Source of the DNA: Sclerotiophoma versabilis
Taxonomy: Eukaryota > Ascomycota > Dothideomycetes > Pleosporales > Didymellaceae
Length of the DNA: 64,000 nt
Direction: 5' to 3'
Assembly (NCBI GenBank): GCA_012274445.1
Contig: JAAROD010000007.1
Coordinates: forward strand, 558,001-622,000
Of this stretch, positions 11,746 through 23,397 are shown piece by piece. Position 1 is the stretch's first letter. The number at the start of each line of letters is the position of its first letter. The translations under genes and the position numbers were made by a program. The notes beneath the pieces are model-generated. The model searched no databases. It was not told the origin of the DNA and was given only the letters and a program-made list of their open reading frames with translations.

Positions 11746-12515
11746 ATGTTCTCAACCGTGCCACAGGACTTTGGTACCCCACTCTTGCTTGAGGAGTACT
11801 TATCTTGTCATCCCACCAGTTACTTCAGATTCCACACCTCGCTGTGCTGTCTGCCACAATCGCAGTTCATCTCAGCACTGCAGCACCTGGAAAACAGTTC
11901 ACTACTGTTCCTCCACATGCCAAACGCTTGACTGGGCTACCCACAAGCTACTCTGCAAACAGCTTACCACTAAAAAGAACACACGGTCATCCCCCTCACA
12001 TCGTCGCCCTCTATCTCACAGACGACAAAGACAATTCAAGGTTCGTGTGGCTGGTGTATGGAGACGAAGGCCGTCCGCTCGGCAAAGCGAAGTGCTTCCC
12101 CAGCACACCCGCCAGCGATTTACGCGCGATTGCATTCCACAGCCGCTACCTGCCGTATTGGGTCCAGATCTTGTATGACAGCAACCCCAATGGCCGCCAC
12201 CTGAAAGAGAACGAGTGCGTGAAGCAGCTCTTCGACATCACAGATGAAGCTGGAAGCAGAGTGAGACCTACAGGCGAAGCGGGGATTGGAGCGAAGGCAG
12301 GATTGACATGGCGTGGCCCGTTGGTTGAGATTGCGTACAGCGCGGAGCATGGTCTGAGTAAGCCGGCACTGGATGTTGGTGTGAACTTGTTGGGGCCATT
12401 GATAGAGTATTTAAGGTTGAGGAGTGAGTATCAGGGCCCGGTGTTTGTGGAGCAGCCGCAGGAGCGGTATGAGGAGGAAGAGTGGACGGAGCTTACGGCA
12501 AGGGGCAAACAGTGA
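11746..12515 (+). CDS. MYND zinc-finger protein with an internal frame break
   Basis: A gene of the fungal MYND-finger family, probably a protein-binding adaptor. Exon 1 is 11746..11773. An intron of 55 nt (11774..11828), or a shorter one ending at 11819, brings the ATG into frame with the finger. The finger runs CAVCHN, HC, HYCSSTC and ends HKLLC. The conserved second part (ALYLTDDKD, then FVWLVYG and onward to a stop at 12515) lies in another frame, offset by one base near 12004-12010. A 55-nt intron 11986..12040 would reconcile the frames but has a weak donor and removes conserved-looking residues. I therefore favour a one-base indel, either a real mutation or an assembly error. The end is acidic (RYEEEEWTE). 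Confidence 0.62.
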
Positions 12516-12694
12516 GGGGTGTGAAAGAGAGAAACTTATGGAGAGGCTAGTTGTTGAAGGTGCGGGGGGATTGACGTTCAAGGGTTCGCGAACAATATCA
12601 TTGGAGTGGTCACTGTGGGGATGAAAACAATGGTATCATAAGCCATGACACTCTTATCTTAATCCACGAGTAGATCACCTAGACCAATTCGCCT

Positions 12695-13140
12695 CTAAAT
12701 CATACGCCATGACGTTAAACCATTTTTTTTATCACCATCAACAGACCCAATACCGATATTCCTGACCTTTTTGAATCCCCGATGAAGATAAAAGCTCCCC
12801 GCCGTAGGCTGCGCAATCAGCGTAACATTGACACCCGCCTTTCTCCCACGCTCGAGCCCTGACATAACCAGCTGCGTACCCGCTCCTCGCAACTCATAAT
12901 CCGGATGTGTAGCGAGCTGCTCAAGATACAAATGTTACACTCCAAACACTTCATCAACAAACCTCCGCTTTGCAGCCGTAGACCTGTGTTCATAATCGAT
13001 AGTATGGTTGCTATGGCGTCGGCATCGTCTAGAGTTGCCTTGCGGAGGCGTGCTTGTTGGGCAAGTGGTATCTGTTCAGCGTTTGCGATATGGTGAAGAA
13101 GGGTGAGGAACCACAAGCTGAGGAACACGGCTTGTAGCAT
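12695..13140 (-). pseudogene. GNAT acetyltransferase remnant
   Basis: Pieces of a GNAT N-acetyltransferase in two frames. The 5' piece (from an ATG at 13140) reads ARLRKATLDDADAIATIL, typical of the first strand and helix of the fold. The 3' piece (12931..12695) reads YLEQLATHPDYELRGAGTQL, which is the acetyl-CoA-binding motif A. It continues through YLHRGFKKVRNI to a stop at 12695. The roughly 80-100 residues that normally separate these parts are missing. The frames do not join, and a stop (TAA) lies just before the 3' piece. No splice pair with the right phase was found. I infer an internal deletion. A long missed intron is excluded by the short distance between the pieces. Confidence 0.55.
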
Positions 13141-13569
13141 CTTATCAGAATCTGTATGGAAGTCTGGTATTACTTCTCTTTCTTCGTGGAGTTGAGCTGA
13201 ATGGAAGGCATTATTGAGAACAAGTTATCCCGCGTATGTAAGCTTGTGACGCAGAAGGCAGGAAGCGGGATCTTGTATCTTGCTGTACCTGCTATCACTC
13301 ATCCAATCCTCATGTTACCTGTCCCGGCGAAAACGAACGTAGATATATAGGACTTAGCAATATTGTGTTGTTCGATTAATCTATTATAAGAATGCAGATG
13401 CAGTAAGAAAAAAGAGTCCCAAGGGGCGGCAGCGGGTATCAAGTCCTCCAGAAAGACTGCCGCCTATACGACCAATTGTGTCGGAACGCCAGACACCTCA
13501 TGTCGTCCCAAATGAAGTCGTGATAATACATGAAGTCGTGAACGTATAGTACAGAAACGTAGAATGTGT
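13141..13569. other. Intergenic spacer, nothing recognised
   Basis: This 429-bp gap lies between the GNAT remnant's start and the stop of the next minus-strand gene. No feature was recognised beyond an AT-richer stretch near 13340-13420. Confidence 0.4.
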
Positions 13570-14458
13570 TTAGATCGTCAGGAGGACGATGGTGGCCATC
13601 ACCCAGTACCCAGCGTACTTGCCGACCCTAAGGTTGAAAGCCGCGCTGTCATCGGTACCGCCAGGGGCAGTTGTGCCGTTGGGGAGAGTGCCGTTGATAA
13701 CCAAGGATCGTGTGCCATTAACGTCAGAGACAGTGACGAGGGACTTGTTGAGCGCAGCGTAACTTCCATTACCGACAAGATCATCCATGTACTGCTGGTT
13801 TTCGTTCTCGTCGCAACCACAAGGGCTGTATTCCTGGCACAAGCAGGTGACTGGGAGCGTAGTGTTCGTGCCGTTCGGGTTGGTGGCGTTTGTGTCAGTC
13901 CTATTGTAGAAGCGGTACTGCAGGGCGTTAGCACATGGTTCTTTAGACCAAAAGATCGGAGATATTGGGCAGGCATACGGGATTGTTAAAATGATAAGGA
14001 TAAGCTGAGTACAGCCAGTACCCGGGCATGATGGCCAACAGACCAACCCCCAAGAGAACGGGAGCAGCAATCAAGCCTCTTGGTGTCCTCGAGCCGGCTG
14101 TGTAAGGAACAGCTGCGCCACCACCGTAATATCCACCGCCGTATGCGCGAGGTGCTCCAGAACCGGACCGTGTCGAGCCTCCAGCGGAAGAACCGGAAGA
14201 TGTGCGACCGCTAGAGCCAGAGCTGGAACCACCGGATCGACCGCCTCCAGAGCTACCACCAGAACTGCTCCCGCCACCACGACCACCGCCGCCCTTTCTC
14301 CTCTCTAGACTATGGTCTGGTGCGATGACCTCCGCTGCTCGTGGTTGAGCATTAGTGCGGTCTTCGATAAGGTTGATGGCGTTGATTTCTGGTATCGATG
14401 CAGCATTGGTTGCTGTTGTGGCGAGCGCAAAATACGCCAGATAGTTCGAGAGCTTCAT
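13570..14458 (-). CDS. Secreted or membrane Gly/Ser-rich glycoprotein of unknown function
   Basis: A 275-aa protein with exons 14458..13979 and 13917..13570. The 61-nt intron has a GTATGC donor, a GCTAACG branch site and a CTGCAG acceptor. The N-terminus MKLSNYLAYFALATTATNA looks like a signal peptide. A dibasic site (LERRKGGG) precedes a low-complexity block of Gly, Ser and Arg (about residues 55-100). A hydrophobic segment (LIAAPVLLGVGLLAI) is followed by a domain with at least nine NxS/T sequons and Cys-rich CLCQEYSPCGC. A final hydrophobic stretch ends the protein at the very C-terminus and could be a membrane or GPI-type tail. It resembles a widespread ascomycete family of unknown function (possibly DUF7732, from memory). 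A cell-wall or membrane role is inference. Confidence 0.8.
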
Positions 14459-16317
14459 AGTAAAGGTAAGGTTTGTGGTGATGATGTGGAGACGAAGCGC
14501 AGATATAAGTCGGGTGTGTGCGCGACACTTGTATGCGGGAGTGGTGAAACAGTCAAAGGTGTGTCGAAAGCTATAAACAGCTTGCTTTGGAACAAAGGTG
14601 AGATGGAGAGATAGGATGTTTGTGTGCTTGAGTCTAAGGAAACAAAAGGCTGACAAGGGCAAGCGTAGGGCTTATAAGTGAGTGTTAGGCGTGAGCTCAC
14701 TACTGGGCAGAGGCGAACAAAGCCCTGCGTCATGAGACGGAAAGCCTTAGGCAAGACCCTGAACTAAGGTAGGACCGGAGTTACACACAGCCTCACGCTA
14801 GAATCTGCATAGAAGCCAATTGGAAGTTGACGTGATCGCCACATGTGGCTGTGGAATAGCTGATAGCAGCCAGTTTGCTTTATTACCCCTCGGCGTAATA
14901 TAACATTTGCGGTCCAGCGAGGTATCAAAACCTCTAGATACAAGCTCATTGAGTGCAAACATCATCATTATTGTTCCTCGGAAGGGTTCTGGCACTGCGT
15001 GTTGACGTGTGAGTTGCACGAACAAGCACATCAGGATGTTGGAAAGCAGCATTAAATGACTTCATCGCTGTCGATCGATTTGCGATGCCAAGCCGACGGG
15101 AAGCGCCAAGCTCTGCATCTACACCTGCCAGTGGCCAACGCGGCTCATGTGCCCGTTAAAGAAGGTTGTTGTCTGTCCCGAAACCCGAGGAGATCGATGA
15201 GGATATTTGTGTTCGATGGGAACGAGTCCATAGTTCTCTGCCACAGATGTTTAGCATCGAGAGCAATCATGCTCAAGGGAGTGAGAAGCGGGGTTGCGAC
15301 ATGCACTGCCGTAACGTAGACTATGAACCCAATGAAATAATTCGCTCTCCTATCGCAAATAAATACTGTGTTTTAGTCTCTCCATTTCTACCACAGCGTT
15401 GTGCGCAATAGTCCAGTTAATTGTGTCCGACAAAGAGTGCACCGTACAGGAAATCTCCACATCAGACCACGACTAAGCCGTTGTCTTGCAGGCGCTTGCA
15501 GGAACGAGTCTCGGGGTCCATGGCAACATGACCCTCTTATTTCCAGGTGTCTTATTTCCAGGTGCGGAGATAGTCAGATACCTAATGTTTGTAGTCAAAC
15601 TCGGCAACTTGTCGTAAGGCGCAGTGGCTCATGCAGAACAACGGCGAGTGGCGTGAGACAACCGTTCAAGGTGATCATGCTATGAACATCTCCGTTTATA
15701 ACAGGCAGTAAAGAGCTGGCACAGCATTTGCCACAATCGGCCTCCATAAGCTGGAAGAGATGACGATGACATGCATCATGCACGGGAACTTGCAGACCTT
15801 CTGCAGGTCTTCCGTGACATTTGGATGTTGTCGATCATGTTGCTGACCTTGATACCCACAATGAATAAACCGACTTTGTACTCGAGAAGATGGGAACTGT
15901 GACAACGTTGTGATTTCCCTTTACCAAATCGTCGCTCCCTGTTCTAATGCGTAAATTCTGCGTCCATCTGTTGTCGTCCGCTCTTCTCCTTCTTCTTCCC
16001 AATCAACATATCAAGCCCTAAACCAATCAGGCGCGGGCAGTTGCGGTCGCACTCTTCGAGACCGAGCCGGGATACAGTGTTATGCAATTCGAATGGTATC
16101 TGTTCGTAGTTCGTGTGCTGGGTACAACCTTACCGGCATACTGCGACGTATGTAAAGGTTCCAGGCATTCGAATTCATGGCATCGGCGGACGACTGCAGG
16201 GCGCAGCAGGGTGTGGCGTAGCGCGAGGCAGAATGGCTAATACAAATTCACAGAGAACATTTTGGGTTGTCCAGCGGTGTATTGCGCGCTCTCGAGAGCT
16301 TGTGGCATTGCTTAATG
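14459..16317. other. 1.9 kb spacer, no recognised gene
   Basis: The first part must hold the promoter of the Gly/Ser-rich glycoprotein gene and the last part the 3' end of PET117. Short frames exist on both strands, but none has a family motif, a consistent start or splice signals. No tRNA or transposon signature was seen. Confidence 0.4.
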
Positions 16318-16632
16318 CTATCTTCCTGGCGGTGTTTGTGGTGGCTCGGGGGTGCTGCTGTCGTGTACGGTCTGATACTTTAGGTACTCTTCTTGAAGAG
16401 CCTTCTGCATCTCAAAATCGGCCTGTCGTTCACGTTTAACTCGTTGCTGCTCGTAATCGCGAATGACACCGGCGTGCATGGCCTATACGACGAATTAGGT
16501 TTTACGTCTTGCTGGATGGCGTGAGAAGTGACTGACAGCCTTGTCCTGCTTCTGCGCAAAGTGAACAAATGCAACGACGCCGATTGCGGTCGCGCAGGTA
16601 GTGGCTAATGTAATCTGGGATGCTCGAGACAT
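16318..16632 (-). CDS. PET117: Pet117-like cytochrome c oxidase assembly factor
   Basis: A small mitochondrial inner-membrane protein of 86 aa needed to assemble cytochrome c oxidase. In yeast it works with Pet191 and the Cox15 heme A synthase. Exons are 16632..16537 and 16482..16318, with a 54-nt intron (GTCAGT donor, TATAG acceptor). The N-terminus MSRASQITLATTCATAIGV begins a single membrane segment. The family signature follows: VHFAQKQDKA, then AMHAGVIRDYEQQRVKRER, then a charged helix ending EEYLKYQTV. The length fits the family (about 80-110 aa). It shares a 195-bp promoter with the V-ATPase subunit gene on the other strand. Confidence 0.9.
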
Positions 16633-16827
16633 CTTGGCAATGTTGGTGTTTGTGAAGGCGAATCTTTGCTGCGGAAAGTTGCGGACAATTCGAGATCAAA
16701 TGGAGCTTGGGCCAGCAGCCACGAGGTGGACCTGCCGCCAAGTTCGAGGCCGCTGCTGCATCATAGGTCTCTCCGCAACGACCACCGCGATACCGAACAT
16801 CCACCGCACACCTCTCAATACCTCAAA
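16633..16827. promoter_or_regulatory. Compact bidirectional promoter, PET117 / VMA10
   Basis: Only 195 bp separate the two start codons, so both promoters must overlap. No CCAAT box or TATA box is evident by eye. Confidence 0.55.
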
Positions 16828-17440
16828 ATGGTGAGACCCGAAGGTTCTGGGGAGTTTACATGATGCTAAAGCCTGCGACAGTCCGCCCAAAACTCTGCGG
16901 GAATTCAGACGCTGCTTGACGTAAGCACCGCAACCCACCTCAACCCGTATAGAGCTCACATAGCATTCAGGCCGAGCGCGAGGCACAGAAGATCGTCCAG
17001 CAAGGTAAAAACTACCTAAGCCACCAATTCGAAAGTGGAAGCTAACATAACTCGCAGCCAGAGAATGTAAATGACCCCACCAATCGCCCACCTCAAGACC
17101 CATCTAACCGCCGAAGACCGCACAAAGCGAGTCAAGGACGCACGAAGCGAGGCGCAAAAGGAGATCGAGGAATACAAGAAGGAGAAGGAGGCAGAGTACC
17201 AGAAGTTCGAGAAGGAGGTGCGCCCAACATCTCTCATATATACATCGAGACGGACACAAAAGGCTGACAACCGTACAGCACAGCTCTGGCAACAAGAAGG
17301 CCGAGGATGACGCAAAGAAGGATACAGACAAGAAGGTCAAGGAGGTCGAGGAATTGGGCAACAAGTCAGGCAGCAAGGTCGTCGAGCAACTGATCAACGC
17401 CGTTACGAACGCCGACCCCAAGCCATCGCGTAAGGATTAA
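16828..17440 (+). CDS. VMA10: V-type ATPase V1 subunit G
   Basis: The peripheral-stalk subunit G of the vacuolar proton pump, 115 aa. The gene is split into six coding exons: 16828..16830, 16882..16920, 16971..17004, 17058..17066, 17117..17217 and 17279..17440. The coding part of exon 1 is just ATG, and exon 4 is a 9-nt microexon. All introns are 50-61 nt with GT-AG ends, and the joined frame has no stop. The product begins MSAQNSAGIQTLLDAEREA and runs through REYRTKRVKDARSEA to KFEKEHSSGNKKAEDD. This is the classical subunit G pattern, and the rest is a long charged helix. The length equals the family norm. A naive reading that ignores the tiny exons would miss most of the N-terminus. Confidence 0.95.
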
Positions 17441-17985
17441 AGCGACATTGCCACCTACGTCGAATGAACAACTGACCTGCGCCATCTACGAGGATGATAC
17501 GTCGTGGGTGATCTAGGCAGCATGTCTGGAGTATGGCGAAATGTCTTGTACATGTCCATCGATCTTCTAGTTTAAGATGGTGCTTTCGAAGACCCGAGCA
17601 ATAGACGTCCCAATTTCAAGCGAGTTTCTTGTCCCAAGCATCTCTAAATGCGAGATCCAGTGTTGCAGTGTCTCAAACATGTGCCTATGCTCTACATATC
17701 TTCTCTATCCCTTGGCGTTGACAGATACGTCGGGACTCTTTGCGCTTTCCTGTGGTGACAACACACGAGCTAGATTTGCTCTCGAAGGATGCAAACCAAT
17801 TTTTTCTTAGCAAGGCATAGTTGAGGTTGCATCTGATTCAGAAATGATCTACGCCAGATTGATTGCTCGCATGTGTGAAAGACCCCTGCTACATGTCGCG
17901 TTCGCTACGTCACCGAGCTAAGTTGACGCGCTCCAAAGTTTGGAGCTTTGAGCCTCAACATCGACACCACAATGCGCCGGTCCCA
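17441..17985. other. Intergenic spacer, nothing recognised
   Basis: A 545-bp gap between VMA10 and the lipase gene. The frame of the lipase stays open upstream to about 17863 and includes an ATG at 17893, which is a possible earlier start. Nothing else was seen. Confidence 0.4.
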
Positions 17986-19244
17986 ATGATACGAATATGT
18001 TCCCGAGCGACCTTTCGCTCTCGCACGAATCCCACACCTGCATTGCGTTTGTCAACACAATGGCTGGCTCGACGACAGTTCAGCAGTACATCGTGGCGCA
18101 AAGAAGACCCGCGGATTGAGTCCATGGGCAGAGAGATCACAGATGAATTCGCAGTGATCCGTGAAGAATATGGTAGGTTCCTAAGGCAGTTTCTCGGATG
18201 CACACTAACGCCACCCCAGCTACACCAGTTTGTACACCACCTCGCATGCCTCTAGCAGTCTGACACGTGCGCAGAAACATACAATCGTCCTCGCTCATGG
18301 GCTCCTCGGCTTCAGCGAACTTCGACTCGCTGGGCAGTTCTTTCCAGGTCTCAAATACTGGCGTGGTATTACAGAGGCGCTATCAGCAAAGGGCATCGAG
18401 GTCATCGTAGCTACTGTTCCACCAAGCGGCAGCGTTGAAGCAAGAGCAGCGAAGCTGGCGGAGAGCATTGCAGCAAGGGCCAAAGGGAAGGAGGTCAACA
18501 TCATAGCACACAGCATGGGAGGTCTCGATTCGCGTTACATGATCAGCCAACTCAAACCGACCGAATTCAAGATCAAGTCCCTCACTACAATCGCGACACC
18601 GCATCGAGGCTCCTCGTTCGCAGACTACATGTTTGACACAATCGGGCCTCGCCGAATCAAGAGGATATATAATGTCATAGAGTATTTTGGATTTGAGACT
18701 GGCGCATTCTCCCAGCTTACGCTGAAGTACATGCGCGAAAGCTTCAACCCAAGGACACCAGACATTGAGGATGTCAGGTATTTCTCATATGGTGCATCCT
18801 TGGAGCCTACACGGTGGTCTGTATTCGCTCCTTCGCACGCCATTGTCAAGCGTGAAGAGGGGATCAACGACGGTCTGGTCAGGTATGTGCCCACGTCCTA
18901 AGGTTTTGATCAAAGAGCTTAGTCTGACCACTTTTGCTAGCGTATCTTCAAGCCAATGGGGAGATTACAAAGGCACATTGATTGGGGTCAGTCATCTTGA
19001 CTTGATCAACTGGACCAACCGTGTGAAGTGGTGGTTCTGGGAGTTGACTGGGAGTAAGAGAAAGTAAGGCTTTAACCTTCTAGATGCACGCGGGCGCTGA
19101 TAACAAGCCAGCTTCAACGCTATCGCACTGTATCTCGATATCTGTGGTAAGTAGAGCTTTCCACATAAACGCGCATCTTGTCAACCCTGAAGGTCGTCTT
19201 GCTAACTGGCTTTCTTAGATATGCTTGCGAAAGAGAAGCTTTAG
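17986..19244 (+). CDS. Alpha/beta-hydrolase triacylglycerol lipase, mitochondrial-type
   Basis: A serine lipase of 328 aa from the alpha/beta-hydrolase fold. Exons are 17986..18172, 18220..18227, 18275..18882, 18941..19063, 19112..19146 and 19219..19244, and phases close exactly. Exon 2 is an 8-nt microexon that supplies ATP in EEYATPKHTIVLAHG. The oxyanion strand is IVLAHGLLGF and the nucleophile is S145 in AHSMGG. The catalytic Asp is probably in the INDGLVSVSSSQWG stretch and the His in GVSHLDLINW. The N-terminus is rich in Arg and Ser and contains RRQFSST, a typical mitochondrial processing site. The ATG at 17986 best fits such a presequence; 17893 is the alternative. The substrate is inferred from family only. 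Confidence 0.9.
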
Positions 19245-19865
19245 CATTGTAACCGCGGGCGAGACGCCTCGCAAAATACGACAACCTCAGCCTGCATCAT
19301 GATCACAGTATGCAAGTACGCGTTAGGCTTTGCAGATTTCAGGCCGCACGCCCATTAAAGGAGATCGAGTGAGACGAGGCTCTCGCATCAGCCTGGCGCT
19401 GCGGCTATGGCTGTGGCTGTGCCCTGCGCTATGCATGGAGCGTGGATCACACAAAATAAGATGATAGGGAACCAGGACCCCGGTTAGATTTGTAGTAAAA
19501 GGGACGTGGACAATCGCTATCATTTGAACTCTACAACCCTTCCAGGAGTGTGTGAAGGCGTTTGATTCTTATGACGTAGCCAAGCCCGCCCCTCCTCCGC
19601 CGCGCTCCGACGTTTGACATTTGTGACATTCGACCTGCAGCGATGCTCAAACACCAACGACACGCGTTTCTTGGGCTGTGCCGCACTTCCTTTGAACACC
19701 CCGGTCGCCAAAGAATCCTGCACAAATTACGGCACTTTTCCTCCCTTCGGCATAAAGTGACATGCTGCCCAGCCCTCAACATACTCGCGACTGTCTGTTC
19801 ACTTGATATCACACGACAAAGCTGGGACATCTTCATAGTTACAGCAATACGATAGTAACCTCGCG
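19245..19865. other. Intergenic spacer, nothing recognised
   Basis: A 621-bp gap between two plus-strand genes. It should contain the lipase 3' end and the arrestin promoter. No motif or repeat stood out. Confidence 0.4.
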
Positions 19866-21414
19866 ATGTTGGTGTCAATTGCGCTCGATCATCCGCACGA
19901 GCATTACACCAATCTTGATGTTATTCAAGGCAGAGTGTTCTTGCGGGTGCCCAATCCCACTAATGTCAGCAGCATCGTAGTGAAGCTTGAGGGCGAATCG
20001 AAGACGAGGCTACTGGCGCCAATACATCCCAGCAGACCAGATAAGCAGCGACCAGTGTTGGAGGTACACAAAGTCCTGTACAAGACACAAGTGGTGTGGC
20101 CGGCGAATATGACTCAGGACGACCTCCTCACAAATAACAAGACTGGCTTTACTATGAATGCCGGAAACTTTGAGTACCCTTTCCAATTCAAAGTGAGTCG
20201 GGTATCCTAAAACTCTGAGCTTATACTAACGTAACCAGATTCCTCTGAACACCTCCTGCCATGCACAACAAGCGAACGCACCCATTTCGAACATCTCCTT
20301 TGCAAACACCATACCCGAGTTCGCAAGAGCCCCCACACAACATCTGAAGTCCACCCTACCGCCATCCTTGACTGGTTTTCCTGGCGAAGCGGAAATCCGA
20401 TACTATGTGAAAGTCACTGTGAGCAGGCCATCACTATTCAAAGAAAACCCAAGGGCAGTAGCATACTTTACACTGCTACCGATCGAGCCACCACGACCGG
20501 AAAGGCAAGATGGCGAGGCGTACGCGAGGAGGCAACATCAGTTTCTCGAGAATGCGCCTAGTGTAGCATCAGGGAAGAAGCTAGGTCTTTTCGACAGAAA
20601 AAGCTCGTCGACGAGCGTGCCATCATCGCCTACGTCGTCAGCCGCACCACCGCGTATAGCACTTGATGCCCGACTACCGAACCCAGCCATTCTCACGGCC
20701 AACCAGGACCTTCCTTTGAGACTGCTTATGAAGAATATGAGCGCGCGCACGAAGAACGTATACCTTCAAATGCTACAAATTGAACTGATTGGTTATACCA
20801 AGGTACGAGCGCATGAAGTAGCTCGTACAGAGTCGAACAGTTGGATACTCTGCTCTTTCAGCAATATGGCTATTCCATTAGGATCGCCAACGGATCCTGT
20901 AGAGACAGAGGTGCCCGTCAACCCAGAATACTGGTCAGGAAAACCTATTCCAAACACCGTTCCACCTTCGTTCCAAACTTGCAACCTGTCACGTTTCTAC
21001 GAGCTGGAAATACGCGTAGGCGTTGGTTACGGGTCTTACAAGCCAGGCGAGGATCAGTTGGTAGTCTTGCCATTGAGACTGCCCGTCAAGGTCTACTCTG
21101 GCATTGCCCCTCCCAAGGCATTGCTGGAAGCCGCATTAACAGGAGAAGCGGGCAAGACCGCAAACCTCGGTGTACCGCCGCCAGCGCAGGTCCCGCACAC
21201 GCCCACCATGCCAACTCACACAGGCTTTGGGGGGCCTAGCGCATCTCCTAACGCAACAACGAGGCCACAAAGCGATACTTTCGAAGCGCCGCCGCCGACT
21301 TATGAGGAAGCAGTTGGACAAGATCTGCCTCCGATCAATGGCTACAGAGGGACCTACCAACCTCCACCAGTGCCGGAGGGAGCACCGAGATTTTCGGATG
21401 AAAAGAGACGATAA
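19866..21414 (+). CDS. Alpha-arrestin (arrestin-related trafficking adaptor)
   Basis: A 500-aa arrestin-fold adaptor. Exons are 19866..20192 and 20239..21414, with a 46-nt intron. Residues 1 to about 170 form the arrestin N domain, with landmarks YTNLDVIQGRVFLRV and GFPGEAEIRYYVKVTVSRP. A C domain follows after a Ser-rich linker containing SSSTSVPSSPTSSA. Near the C-terminus PPPTYEEA gives a PPxY motif, which recruits the WW domains of the Rsp5/NEDD4 ubiquitin ligase. In yeast and Aspergillus such proteins direct ubiquitination and endocytosis of transporters or signalling receptors. Which cargo is handled here is unknown. The final 100 residues are Pro-rich and probably disordered. Confidence 0.9.
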
Positions 21415-23397
21415 GGAGTCACACGACAGTGGTTCGAAGGAGAAACTATCTGGTGACACAATATGGGCTACGGAATACCTCCACAGTCCACAGTGGGACT
21501 GGGCGGCCGTTAGGTGTGACGGAAGTGGACGTGGAGGAGCACTCCGAGCTGCAGCACGACGGCAGAACTATGTTTCTAGCCAATTACTTAATGCCTCAAT
21601 AGCATTGCTGAGGCCTAATCGAACACTTGAAACGAAACAAACATGTTCATGTTTCACGTCCGAGGACTTTCAGAGCCCAATCGCGATATCCTGATCGAAG
21701 CTTCTAAATTATTGTTACCGGCCGAGTTGTACCCGGGCGTGGTACCATTGCTTTGACAGCACATTGATTCACCGTCTCCATCCAATGAATTCTGACCCAC
21801 AGACATGGCCTGAATACGGCCTGACTCGGCTATGGTACCTGCGTAGCGTGGCGAACTGGATCTGCGGAAACGGCCGCGAAGGATGAGATGAGGTCTGACA
21901 AACACTTGATGGCCCTCACCCACACTGCACTTGGTGTGCACAAGTCTACTCTTCAGAATATATCAGTTGCGTGAAAACAGATGTAAACAAACAAACAGCC
22001 CAAAGAGCCCTCAAGTCCCAGCGGCGAAAAGACCGGTCAACAAGACAGTTCATGCGAGTGCGGCATTTTTCGCAGCAGTGTCGGGCGGAGCATGGCAGAG
22101 GCCGTGGATGGTGCAAGTTGTGCGTCTGGCCAAGCCATGCACGATGCTGCTCGCCCGAAAGGATCCTGGAGTCGCTGCAAGTCGACAGGCTAGTGGTGGG
22201 GGGCGAGTCAGGCAAGTGGGTGCTGGGCTTGTTCTGGAAGGAGCCGGCCCAACATGGCGAGAGGATTTGTTGTTGTTGTGTTGTCCTTGAGCAGAGTTTG
22301 TTGTCCTTGTACTGTCTTCGATATTGGGCTCGTTGCTAGGTGCTGCTTCCTTGATTTCTCTGTCGAAATTGATTGTGTATAGACTAGGCTGGTTATGGTA
22401 CATCTTGAGTGGTGGAGTAGTCCTAACAAGGCCTCGCTTATCTTACCAAGATGATTTGTTCAAGCACGGTGCAGTAGAGATCAAAGTTTGGGTAAAAATG
22501 TTTCAACCGAACACGGTTTCACGACGAGGGCAGCCGGCCATATTTATGATGCTGTGGCGGACGGTGTGGGACACTGTCAAGCTGAGCTGCGGGACGCGCC
22601 TTCCGGCAACTTATCGATAACTCTGTTTCGCGCACGTTCGTGAAGCTGCATTTCGGACACACGCGAGTGCGCACACCAGCGCAGGAACTGCAGCCAGGCG
22701 CAGAATGTTTTTGTTTTGGCCCTCGAATCGCGACTCTCCATGGCAATGTGTACAGTAGCGCCAGCGGGAGGTAACGCGGCTTGCCACTGCTACACGCGAC
22801 TTCGAGCGCTGACCGCCAGTCGTCTGCATCCAGCCACAACTCCCAAGAGACTACTGCAGGCCTACTGCAAGAGCTGCATGCTCTGTCCCGCGCAGCGTCT
22901 CTTCTCATTCGCTGCAGCCCGTGAAACGTTTCAAGCCGGCTCCAGAAAGCGACCCCACTCGACCCAACGGCCGAATCGTCGCGTCGAACACCATATGAAC
23001 ACGCTCTCCCACCGCGAGATGGTCGCGTTTTCGCTCAATAAACTGGCCTCAAACAGAAGAGTCGGATTCATGGACGGGATTCACTGCCATCGCCATAGCA
23101 TGTTTGACTCATACCTGCATCTCACGTGTAGCGCGGCCCCGCATGTCGAGGATGCGGTAAATACTAGCTCCTCGAGGGTGCCCGGGTTCCTGAGGTTTCC
23201 ACGATACCCTGGAGGTTGACAATATTCACCGACTTTTCATGCACTCCTGAATATTGACGATTCAGTGACTGCTCGAGCTTCCCCATCTTTCTGCGAACCT
23301 CTTATGACGACGCCCTACTTGCAACTCCCCACCAGACCGACACTCTGACGCAGCTTTTCCACAGAATCTTGAATGCCATCCAATACACCTCCATCCA
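21415..23397. other. 2.0 kb spacer, no recognised gene
   Basis: Several frames of 70-170 codons are open here on both strands, but they lack ATG starts, family motifs or splice context. The segment near 22265-22320 has TTG/TTGT-rich low complexity. The part nearest 23398 is likely the promoter and leader of the F-box-like gene. Confidence 0.4.

Noticed and set aside
22716..23219. 167-codon plus-strand frame upstream of the F-box-like gene
   Set aside because: It starts at TTG rather than ATG, has a Cys/Arg-rich random-looking composition, and shows no splice context.
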